From assembly GCF_000959365.1 (NCBI RefSeq), contig NZ_CP009555.1, positions 1,302,001 through 1,366,000 of the forward strand: DNA of 64,000 nt, in the 5' to 3' direction. Positions 55,982-64,000 of the stretch are shown piece after piece (the first letter of the stretch is position 1; the number at the start of each line of letters is the position of its first letter). The DNA is from Burkholderia oklahomensis C6786. GTDB taxonomy: Bacteria > Pseudomonadota > Gammaproteobacteria > Burkholderiales > Burkholderiaceae. Both the position numbers and the translations under genes were made by a program. The notes beneath the pieces are model-generated. The model searched no databases. It was given only the letters and a program-made list of their open reading frames with translations, and had not been told where the DNA came from.

Positions 55982-56155
55982 CGCCGCTGCCCCGCAGCAC
56001 CGCGCCGCTGCGGCGGCGATTCCGGCGTCGCGACATGGCGCGTTCCGACGCCGATTAACGTCGAGCGCATATTGACGGTATGCTATCCCGCTGGCGCGCG
56101 GCCGCTGCGGCGTTGCCGCCCGCCGTCATCAGAATCAAGCCACGTGGGAGATCTC

Positions 56156-57742
56156 ATGCGCTTCACGCTCATCGCCGCCGCGCTCATCGCCGCCGCCCCC
56201 GCCGTCGTCGCCGCGAAACCGCTGACGGTCTGCACCGAGTCGAGCCCGGACGGCTTCGACGTCGTGCAGTACAACTCGCTCGTCACGACGAACGCGTCCG
56301 CCGACGTCATCTTCAACACGCTCGTGTCGTACGACGAAGCGGCGAAGAAGGTGGTGCCCGCGCTCGCGGACAAATGGGACGTCAGCGCCGACGGCCTCTC
56401 GTACACGTTCCATCTGCGCCCCAACGTCGCGTTCCAGACGACCGACTACTTCAAGCCGACGCGCACGCTCGATGCCGACGACGTCGTCTTCACGTTCAGC
56501 CGGATGCTCGACGACGCGAATCCTTGGCACAAGGTCGCGGGCGCGAGCGGCTTTCCGCATGCGCAGTCGATGGGGCTCGTGAAGCTCGTGAAGGCGGTCA
56601 CGAAGGTCGACAACGACACCGTGAAGTTCGAGCTGAACGAGCCCAACGCGACGTTCGTGCCGATCCTGACGATGGGCTTCGCGTCGATCTACTCGGCCGA
56701 GTACGCGGATCAGCTTCTCAAGGCGGGCAAGCAGACCGACCTGAACGCGAAGCCGATCGGCACTGGTCCGTTCGTGCTGAAGAGCTACACGAAGGACGCG
56801 GTGATCCGCTACGAAGCGAACCCGACGTACTGGGGGCCGAAGCCGAAGGTCGAGCGCCTCATCTACGCGATCACGCCCGACGCGTCGGTGCGCGCGCAGA
56901 AGGTGAAGGCGGGCGAATGCCAGATCGCGCTGTCGCCGAAGCCGCAGGACGTCGCGGCGGCGAAGGCCGACCGTGCGCTGAAGGTCGTCGAGACGCCCGC
57001 GTTCATGACCGCGTTCGTCGCGCTCAACACGCAGAAGAAGCCGCTCGACAACGACAAGGTCCGCGAGGCGATCAATCTCGCGTTCGATCGCGCGACCTAC
57101 CTGAAGGTCGTGTTCGACAACACCGCGACGCCCGCGACGAACCCGTACCCGCCGAACACGTGGAGCTATGCGAAATCGATCGCGCCGTATCCGCACGATC
57201 CGGCGAAGGCGAAGCAGCTGCTCGCGTCGGCGGGCTTCCCGAACGGCTTCTCGACGACGATCTGGGTGCGCCCGACGGGCAGCGTGCTGAACCCGAACCC
57301 GAAGGCGGGCGCGGAGCTGCTGCAGGCGGACCTCGCGAAGATCGGCGTGAAGGCGGACGTGAAGGTGATCGAATGGGGCGAGCTGATCAAGCAGGCGAAG
57401 CTCGGCCAGCACGACCTGCTGTTCATGGGCTTTGCCGGCGACAACGGCGATCCGGACAACATCCTCACGCCGCAATTCAGCTGCAACGCGGTGAAGTCGG
57501 GGCTCAACTTCGCGCGCTATTGCGATCCGAAGCTCGACAAGCTGATCACCGACGGCAAGGAAACCGCCGACCAGACGAAGCGCGCGAAGCTGTATGAAGC
57601 CGCGCAGAAGATCATCCACGACGAGGCGCTGTGGATTCCGCTCGGCTATCCGACGGCCGCGGCGATCACGCGCCCGAACGTCGCCGGCTATCGCGTGAGC
57701 CCGTTCGGACGGCAGCACTTCGACGCGGTATCGGTGCAGTAA
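56156..57742 (+). CDS. Periplasmic peptide-binding protein of an ABC transporter (DppA-like)
   Basis: A 528-residue solute-binding protein (family 5). Signal peptide about 1-21 (LIAAAPAVVAA). It matches dipeptide-binding proteins: LTVCTESSPDGFDVVQYNSLVTTNASADVIFNTLV, ADDVVFTFSRMLD, GTGPFVLKSYTKDAVIRYEANPTYWG and DLLFMGFAGDNGDPDNILTPQFSC. GGGAG lies before the ATG at 56156; a longer frame has no signal character. No permease or ATPase genes are adjacent, so it serves a transporter encoded elsewhere. Dipeptide or haem-precursor uptake is inferred from DppA. Confidence 0.88.
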   Translation: MRFTLIAAALIAAAPAVVAAKPLTVCTESSPDGFDVVQYNSLVTTNASADVIFNTLVSYDEAAKKVVPALADKWDVSADGLSYTFHLRPNVAFQTTDYFKPTRTLDADDVVFTFSRMLDDANPWHKVAGASGFPHAQSMGLVKLVKAVTKVDNDTVKFELNEPNATFVPILTMGFASIYSAEYADQLLKAGKQTDLNAKPIGTGPFVLKSYTKDAVIRYEANPTYWGPKPKVERLIYAITPDASVRAQKVKAGECQIALSPKPQDVAAAKADRALKVVETPAFMTAFVALNTQKKPLDNDKVREAINLAFDRATYLKVVFDNTATPATNPYPPNTWSYAKSIAPYPHDPAKAKQLLASAGFPNGFSTTIWVRPTGSVLNPNPKAGAELLQADLAKIGVKADVKVIEWGELIKQAKLGQHDLLFMGFAGDNGDPDNILTPQFSCNAVKSGLNFARYCDPKLDKLITDGKETADQTKRAKLYEAAQKIIHDEALWIPLGYPTAAAITRPNVAGYRVSPFGRQHFDAVSVQ

Positions 57743-57769
57743 AGCCGAGCCGCCGCGCCGCCGGCCGCG

Positions 57770-58849
57770 TCAGCCCGCGAGCCGGAACCGGATCACGCCG
57801 TCCGCGCCCGTCTCGCGCACGAGCTCGCCCGCGAGCCACAGCAGGTTCAGGTGCGCGATCGCCTCGCCGAACGCGAAAGTCATCTGATGAATGTCGAGCT
57901 CGCGCCGCCGGAACATGATCGGCACGATGTCGGCCGCGCTCGACGGCCGCTCGCGGCACGCGTCGCGCACCTCGGCGAGCCGCGCGTCGTGATGCGCGCG
58001 CAACTGCGCGATCCGCGTCCGCAGCCCGCGGAACGGCTTGCCGTGCGACGGCAGCACGAGCGTGTCGGCCGCCATCGCCTCGTAGCGGCCGAGCGAGCCC
58101 AGATAGAGCGCGAGCGGATTCGCCTCCGGCTCGAGATCGAACACCGACACGTTCGTCGAGATCCGCGGCAGCACCATGTCGCCGGAGATCAGCACGCCGT
58201 CGGCCGCGCCGTGGAGCGCGCAATGTTCGGGAGAATGGCCGTAGCCCGTGACGACGCGCCATTCGCGTCCGCCGATCTCGACCGCGTCGCCCTCGCGCAG
58301 CCGCCGGTAGCGCGGCGGCACGCCGGGCACGAGATCCTCGTAGTAGCTGCGGCGGTTGCGCAGCTTGTCGAGCGCGGCGGCGTCGGTCAGGCCATGGCGC
58401 GCGAAGTGCCCGGCCGCGCCCGGCCCGCCCGCGTTCGAGCCGTTGCCGGCCGACATCAGGCAGCCGAACAGGTATTCGCCGAGCGTCATCCACAGCCGCA
58501 CGTTCCAGCGCGCGCCGTCGCCGCCTTCGCACAGCCAGTTCGCGAGTCCGAAATGATCCGGATGGCAGTGCGTGACGATCACGCGCAGCACGGGCAGGCC
58601 GTCCAGGTGCGCGTCGAAGATCCGCTCCCAATGCGCCTTGATGTCCGCCGACGCGATCCCGCAGTCGACGATCGTCCAGCCCGCCTGCCCGTCGATCTCG
58701 TCGCGCAGCAGCCAGAGGTTGATGTGGTCGAGCGCGAACGGCAGCGGCATGCGCAGCCAGCGCACGCCCGGCGCGACCTCGACGAAGCCGCCCGGCTCGG
58801 GCAGCGTGTCGGCGAACGGGTAATCGAGTTGGTGTTCCAGTGCGTTCAT
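57770..58849 (-). CDS. MBL-fold metallo-hydrolase
   Basis: A 359-residue metallo-beta-lactamase-fold hydrolase. The zinc motif is VTHCHPDHFGL (H94, H96, D98, H99), with further ligands in TGYGHSPEHCALH and ISGDMVLP, and PSHGKPF near residue 268. The C-terminal winged-helix-like region (about 290-355, DIVPIMFRRRELDIHQMTFAFGEAIAHLNLL) is as in the RNase Z/LACTB2-like branch. It is convergent with the binding-protein gene. Substrate unknown; a thioesterase or nuclease are both possible. Confidence 0.88.
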   Translation of the reverse strand: MNALEHQLDYPFADTLPEPGGFVEVAPGVRWLRMPLPFALDHINLWLLRDEIDGQAGWTIVDCGIASADIKAHWERIFDAHLDGLPVLRVIVTHCHPDHFGLANWLCEGGDGARWNVRLWMTLGEYLFGCLMSAGNGSNAGGPGAAGHFARHGLTDAAALDKLRNRRSYYEDLVPGVPPRYRRLREGDAVEIGGREWRVVTGYGHSPEHCALHGAADGVLISGDMVLPRISTNVSVFDLEPEANPLALYLGSLGRYEAMAADTLVLPSHGKPFRGLRTRIAQLRAHHDARLAEVRDACRERPSSAADIVPIMFRRRELDIHQMTFAFGEAIAHLNLLWLAGELVRETGADGVIRFRLAG

Positions 58850-59137
58850 CGGGGGTGTCTCGTTGCGTTGTCGTCGGGCACGCGGCGCGGCGCGAGCCGG
58901 AACCGATTCTATCGCTCAACGCGCGGCGGCGCGTCGGACCGCCTTCGCGCCCCCCGAAAAAAGATCGCGCCACGATCCCGCGCAAATCCCGATCGTTGCG
59001 GGAAGATCCGCTGAACGTCGTCGATCGTCGCCGAACCGGCCGCGCGGGCCGCCTGCGCCGAATCTCCCCGCTTTGCCTAAAGCGCGCCGTCCCGGCGCTA
59101 AAATGGCGTGAGCTTTCCGCCCGTGAGCCCGCGCACG

Positions 59138-60949
59138 ATGAATCACTTTCCCAAACTGCTGTCCTCGCAGATCGGCTTCGACGTCGCGCAGACGATCCTC
59201 GAGAACTTCGATCGCCACTACCGGATCTTCCGCGAAGCGGCCGTCGAGGCGAAGGATCTGTTCGAGCGCGCGGACTGGCACGGGCTGCAGCGGCTCGCGC
59301 GCGAGCGCATCACGTCGTACGACGACCGCGTGCGCGAATGCGTCGAGCTGCTCCAGGACGAGTACGACGCGGAGAACATCGACAGCGAAGTCTGGCCGCA
59401 GATCAAGCTCCATTACATCGGTCTCCTGACGTCGCACCGCCAGCCCGAATGCGCGGAGACGTTCTTCAATTCGGTGTGCTGCAAGATCCTGCACCGCTCG
59501 TACTTCAACAACGACTTCATCTTCGTGCGCCCGGCGATCTCGACCGAGTACATCGAGAACGACGAACCCGCCGGGAAGCCGACCTACCGCGCGTACTATC
59601 CGGGCAGCGAAGGGCTCGCGGCGACGCTCGAGCGGATCGTCACGAACTTCCAGCTGAACCCGCCGTTCGAGGATCTCGAGCGCGACATCGCGTGCATCAT
59701 GCAGGCGATCCACGACGAGTTCGGCGCGTTCGACGAAGCGGTGAATTTCCAGATCCACGTGCTGTCGTCGCTGTTCTACCGGAACAAGACCGCGTACATC
59801 ATCGGGCGCATCATCAACGGCGACCGCGTGCTGCCGTTCGCGGTGCCGATCCGCCACGTGCGCCCCGGCCTTCTCGCGCTCGACACCGTGCTGCTGCGCC
59901 GCGACCTGCTGAAGATCATCTTCAGCTTCTCGCACTCGTACTTCCTCGTCGACATGAACGTGCCGTCCGCGTACGTGCAGTTCCTGCGCTCGATCATGCC
60001 GGGCAAGCCGAAGGCCGAGATCTACACGTCGGTGGGCCTGCAGAAGCAGGGCAAGAACCTGTTCTACCGCGATCTGCTGCATCACCTGTCGCATTCGAGC
60101 GACCGCTTCATCGTCGCCCCCGGCATCAAGGGGCTCGTGATGCTCGTGTTCACGCTGCCGTCGTTCCCGTACGTGTTCAAGATGATCAAGGACCACTTCC
60201 CGCCGCCGAAGGACACGACGCGCGAGCAGATCATGGACAAGTACCTGCTCGTCAAGCGCCACGACCGTCTCGGCCGGATGGCGGACACGCTCGAATATTC
60301 GAGCGTCGCGCTGCCGCTCGCGCGGCTCGACGACGCGCTCGTGCGCGAGCTCGAAAAGGAAGTGCCGTCGCTGCTCGAATACGAAGGCGACAACCTCGTC
60401 ATCAAGCACCTGTACATCGAGCGCCGGATGGTGCCGCTCAACCTGTATCTGCAAAGCGGCAACGACGCGAAGATCGAGCACGGCGTGCGCGAGTACGGCA
60501 ACGCGGTGAAGGAGCTGATCCAGGCGAACATCTTCCCCGGCGACATGCTGTACAAGAACTTCGGCGTCACGCGCCACGGGCGCGTCGTGTTCTACGACTA
60601 CGACGAGATCGAGTACCTGACCGACTGCAACGTCCGCCGCGTGCCGCCGCCGCGCAACGAAGAAGACGAGATGTCCGACGAGCCGTGGTATACGGTCGGC
60701 CCGCACGACATCTTCCCGGAAACCTACGCGCCGTTCCTGCTCGGCGAGCCGCGCGTGCGCGAATACTTCATGAAGCATCACGCCGACTTCTTCGATCCGC
60801 AGCTCTGGCAGGACAGCAAGGACCGCCTGCTGCGCGGCGAGCTGCCCGATTTCTTCGCTTACGAGCCGGCGCTGCGCTTCTGCATCCGCTATCCGGCGCG
60901 TTTCTCCGAAGGCGACGCGGCGGACGCCGGCAAGCGCGCCGCCGCATGA
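59138..60949 (+). CDS. aceK: Isocitrate dehydrogenase kinase/phosphatase AceK
   Basis: A 603-residue bifunctional enzyme that phosphorylates and dephosphorylates isocitrate dehydrogenase to divert carbon into the glyoxylate shunt. Family blocks: [53 protein letters not shown], the ATP-binding [47 protein letters not shown], and [11 protein letters not shown] with the catalytic acids. A GTG ten codons earlier is possible. The glyoxylate genes aceBA are not adjacent. Confidence 0.96.
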   Translation: MNHFPKLLSSQIGFDVAQTILENFDRHYRIFREAAVEAKDLFERADWHGLQRLARERITSYDDRVRECVELLQDEYDAENIDSEVWPQIKLHYIGLLTSHRQPECAETFFNSVCCKILHRSYFNNDFIFVRPAISTEYIENDEPAGKPTYRAYYPGSEGLAATLERIVTNFQLNPPFEDLERDIACIMQAIHDEFGAFDEAVNFQIHVLSSLFYRNKTAYIIGRIINGDRVLPFAVPIRHVRPGLLALDTVLLRRDLLKIIFSFSHSYFLVDMNVPSAYVQFLRSIMPGKPKAEIYTSVGLQKQGKNLFYRDLLHHLSHSSDRFIVAPGIKGLVMLVFTLPSFPYVFKMIKDHFPPPKDTTREQIMDKYLLVKRHDRLGRMADTLEYSSVALPLARLDDALVRELEKEVPSLLEYEGDNLVIKHLYIERRMVPLNLYLQSGNDAKIEHGVREYGNAVKELIQANIFPGDMLYKNFGVTRHGRVVFYDYDEIEYLTDCNVRRVPPPRNEEDEMSDEPWYTVGPHDIFPETYAPFLLGEPRVREYFMKHHADFFDPQLWQDSKDRLLRGELPDFFAYEPALRFCIRYPARFSEGDAADAGKRAAA

Positions 60950-61006
60950 GCGCGGCCGCCCGCCGCGCACGCATGCCCCTTTTTCATCCCACGAAAACGA
61001 CTTGAG

Positions 61007-61777
61007 ATGAACACGAACGACCATCCGCTCTCCCATCTGTTCGACAACAACGACGCCTGGGTCAAGCGCAAGCTCGCCGGCGACCCGCAATACTTTTCGC
61101 GCCTCGCCGACCAGCAGGCACCCGAATATCTGTGGATCGGCTGCTCCGATTCGCGGGTGCCCGCGAACCAGATCATCGGCCTGCCGCCCGGCGAAGTGTT
61201 CGTCCACCGCAACATCGCGAACGTCGTCGTGCACACCGACCTCAACTGCCTGTCCGTGATCCAGTTCGCGGTCGATCTGCTGAAGGTCAAGCACATCATG
61301 GTCGTCGGCCACTACGGCTGCTCGGGCGTGAACGCGGCGCTGCACAACCGCCGCGTCGGGCTCGCGGACAACTGGCTGCATCACGTGCAGGACGTGCGCG
61401 AGAAGCACGCGTCGCTGCTCGACGAATGGCCGCTCGGCGAAGCGCGCTACCGGCGCCTCATCGAACTCAATTCGATCGAGCAGGTCGTCAACGTGTGCCG
61501 CACGACGATCGTCAACGACGCGTGGGCGCGCGGCCAGCCGCTCACCGTGCACGCGCTCGTGTACGGCGTGCATGACGGCCGGATGCGCAATCTCGGGATG
61601 TCGGTGTCGCATCCCGGCGAACTGGATGCGACGTACCGCCGCGCGGTCGGCGCGCTCTCGGCAAAAGGCGCGCATTCGGCGGACAATGACGTCGTGGCGG
61701 CCGACGCGGCGCAGCTCGCCGGCGCGGTCGATCTCATTGCCAAAACCATCAAGGAGACGAAACATGACGGCTGTTGA
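61007..61777 (+). CDS. can: Beta-class carbonic anhydrase
   Basis: A 256-residue zinc enzyme interconverting CO2 and bicarbonate. Ligands and catalytic dyad are visible: C46-S-D48-S-R50 (YLWIGCSDSRVPANQI), then H102-Y-G-C105 (MVVGHYGCSGV). It matches the Can type of E. coli in layout. The longer C-terminus is Ala-rich. It is 57 bp after aceK, and its end overlaps the thiolase start by 14 bp, so it is part of one transcription unit. Confidence 0.95.
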   Translation: MNTNDHPLSHLFDNNDAWVKRKLAGDPQYFSRLADQQAPEYLWIGCSDSRVPANQIIGLPPGEVFVHRNIANVVVHTDLNCLSVIQFAVDLLKVKHIMVVGHYGCSGVNAALHNRRVGLADNWLHHVQDVREKHASLLDEWPLGEARYRRLIELNSIEQVVNVCRTTIVNDAWARGQPLTVHALVYGVHDGRMRNLGMSVSHPGELDATYRRAVGALSAKGAHSADNDVVAADAAQLAGAVDLIAKTIKETKHDGC

Positions 61778-62957
61778 TCAGGATCCGATCGTCATCGCTT
61801 CGGCGGCGCGCACGCCGATCGCGGGCTTCCAGGGCGACTTCGCATCGCTCGCCGCGCCGCAGCTGGGCGCGGCCGCGATCGCCGCGGCGCTCGAGCGCGC
61901 GGGCCTGAAACCGGAGCAGATCGACGAAGTGATCATGGGCTGCGTGCTGCCCGCGGGTCAGGGCCAGGCCCCGGCGCGGCAAGCCGCGCTCGGCGCGAAG
62001 CTGCCGCTTTCCGTCGGCTGCACGACGGTCAACAAGATGTGCGGCTCGGGCATGCGCGCGGCGATGTTCGCGCACGACATGCTCGTCGCGGGCTCGGTCG
62101 ACGTGGCGGTCGCGGGCGGCATGGAAAGCATGACGAACGCGCCGTACCTGCTGCCGAAGGCGCGCGCGGGGATGCGGATGGGCCACGGCCAGGTGCTCGA
62201 CCACATGTTCCTCGACGGCCTCGAGGACGCGTACGAGAAGGGCCGCCTGATGGGCACGTTCGCCGAGGAATGCGCGGGCGAGTACGCGTTCACGCGCGAG
62301 GCGCAGGACGCGTTCGCGATCGAATCGCTCGCGCGCGCGAAGCGGGCGAACGAAGACGGCTCGTTCGCGTGGGAAATCGCGCCCGTGACGGTCGCCGGCA
62401 AGAAGGGCGAAACGATCGTCGCGCGCGACGAGCAGCCGTTCAAGGCGAGCCCCGAGAAGATTCCGACGCTCAAGCCCGCGTTCAGCAAGACGGGCACCGT
62501 GACCGCCGCGAATGCGTCGTCGATCTCCGACGGCGCGGCCGCGCTCGTGATGATGCGCCGCTCGACGGCGGACAGGCTGGGCGTCGCGCCGCTCGCGCGC
62601 GTCGTCGGCCATTCGACGTTCGCGCAGGCGCCGTCGAAGTTCACGACGGCGCCCGTCGGCGCGATCCGCCGCCTGCTCGACAAGAACGGCTGGCGCGCGG
62701 CCGAAGTCGATCTGTACGAGATCAACGAGGCGTTCGCGGTCGTCACGATGGCGGCGATGAAGGAGCACGACCTGCCGCACGACAAGGTGAACGTGAACGG
62801 CGGCGCGTGCGCGCTCGGCCATCCGATCGGCGCATCGGGCGCCCGCATCCTCGTCACGCTGATCGGCGCGCTGCGCGCGCGCGCGGCCAAGCGCGGCGTC
62901 GCGAGCCTGTGCATCGGCGGCGGCGAGGCGACCGCGATGGGCATCGAGCTGATCTGA
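61764..62957 (+). CDS. Acetyl-CoA C-acyltransferase (thiolase)
   Basis: A 397-residue thiolase. The nucleophile is Cys93 (VNKMCGSGM), the second active-site block is NGGACALGHPIGASGARI with the catalytic His, and the last is SLCIGGGEATA with the acid/base Cys. It condenses two acetyl-CoA (or cleaves 3-ketoacyl-CoA). AAGGAG lies before its ATG inside the carbonic anhydrase gene. It is the intact counterpart of the remnant at 55590-55981. Confidence 0.95.
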   Translation: MTAVDQDPIVIASAARTPIAGFQGDFASLAAPQLGAAAIAAALERAGLKPEQIDEVIMGCVLPAGQGQAPARQAALGAKLPLSVGCTTVNKMCGSGMRAAMFAHDMLVAGSVDVAVAGGMESMTNAPYLLPKARAGMRMGHGQVLDHMFLDGLEDAYEKGRLMGTFAEECAGEYAFTREAQDAFAIESLARAKRANEDGSFAWEIAPVTVAGKKGETIVARDEQPFKASPEKIPTLKPAFSKTGTVTAANASSISDGAAALVMMRRSTADRLGVAPLARVVGHSTFAQAPSKFTTAPVGAIRRLLDKNGWRAAEVDLYEINEAFAVVTMAAMKEHDLPHDKVNVNGGACALGHPIGASGARILVTLIGALRARAAKRGVASLCIGGGEATAMGIELI

Positions 62958-62991
62958 CCGATCCGACGCGCACCCGAACAGGAGTCCTCCG

Positions 62992-63669
<678 letters not shown>

Positions 63670-63696
63670 GCCGGCCGACCCGTCCCTCGAATCACG

Positions 63697-64000
63697 ATGC
63701 AAGCCACGACGAATCTCTCCGAGCGCCCGCTCGACTGTCCGTGCGGCGGCGCCGCGCCCGGCGCGTCCGCGAGTGCGCGGGCGCCGCGCTACGCGGATTG
63801 CTGCGGACGCCTGATCGACGCGCATGCCCCCGCCTCGACGGCGCTCGAGCTGATGCGCTCGCGCTATAGCGCCTACGTGCTCGGCGCGGCCGACTACCTG
63901 CGCGCGACCTGGGACCCGCGCACCTGCCCGCCCGATCTCGACGCCGACGCCGGCCGCGCGGACGCGCCGCGCTGGCTCGGCCTCGCGATCAAGCGTCATG
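63697..64000 (+). CDS. YchJ-like SEC-C motif protein (partial, runs off window end)
   Basis: The first 101 residues of a YchJ/UPF0225-type protein. It has the N-terminal CPCGG and YADCCGRLID cysteine motifs, which match a SEC-C zinc site, then ALELMRSRYSAYVLGAADYLRATWDP, the typical NTF2-like beginning. It lies 27 bp after the SDR gene. Function of the family is not established. The C-terminus is outside the window. Confidence 0.88.
   Translation, partial: MQATTNLSERPLDCPCGGAAPGASASARAPRYADCCGRLIDAHAPASTALELMRSRYSAYVLGAADYLRATWDPRTCPPDLDADAGRADAPRWLGLAIKRH

Noticed and set aside
58916..61765. 949-codon open frame antisense to aceK and can
   Set aside because: Spans two real genes on the other strand, with low-complexity composition and no ribosome site.

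Overview
The window is a high-GC chromosomal segment of a beta-proteobacterium, almost certainly a Burkholderia of the B. pseudomallei group. This is inferred from gene content (split MetH, kinase-less RfaE2, PhaM, DUF1840 and DUF3567 genes), from the G/C-ending codon bias, and from many short tandem repeats in non-coding DNA. It reads as core chromosome 1. I saw no rRNA, tRNA, CRISPR array, insertion sequence or prophage. About 55 genes are supported; almost all other long open frames are antisense or out-of-frame shadows of real genes.

Layout. 1-5.1 kb: C4-dicarboxylate uptake (dctB truncated by the window edge, dctA with a sigma-54-type promoter and a 32-bp palindrome) and an acetate-type symporter pair (DUF485 protein and ActP). 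5.2-12 kb: a CoA-transferase, two acyl-CoA dehydrogenases resembling a heteromeric pair, and a fused enoyl-CoA hydratase/3-hydroxyacyl-CoA dehydrogenase, with a divergent LysR regulator; together these look like a dicarboxyl-CoA beta-oxidation module. 13-15 kb: a gamma-glutamyltransferase-like lipoprotein whose expected nucleophilic threonine seems to be missing. 15.4-21.3 kb: lipA, lipB, ybeD, a D-amino-acid aminotransferase and dacC (lipoate and cell wall), interrupted by a LysR/DUF2917 pair. 22-27.9 kb: an alpha/beta hydrolase, a ferredoxin, a VanZ-like protein and a four-gene MCE/MlaE-type lipid ABC transporter. 28-31.4 kb: a CpdB-like nucleotidase and a Sel1 protein.

The most unusual locus is 31.7-33.2 kb. 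A CesT-like type III secretion chaperone gene overlaps a 355-residue protein with an N-terminal polyproline region and a C-terminal zinc-protease signature (HESVH plus a downstream Glu). It has lower GC than its neighbours and is followed by about 1 kb of repeat-rich non-coding DNA. I read it as an orphan effector-chaperone pair inserted among housekeeping genes; no secretion apparatus is in the window.

34-50 kb: birA, coaX, rfaE2, a diiron ferritin-like protein, a patatin-like lipase with PhaM, an enoyl-CoA hydratase, a FAH-family hydrolase and a divergent IclR regulator, a DUF3108 protein, a DUF3567 protein, and methionine synthase in two genes. 50-64 kb: argS, an FtsN-like SPOR protein, dsbA and an SDR; a MarR regulator with two palindromic operators; a thiolase remnant carrying a hexanucleotide repeat; an orphan peptide-binding protein; an MBL-fold hydrolase; and a run of aceK, carbonic anhydrase, thiolase, SDR and a YchJ-like gene cut by the window end.
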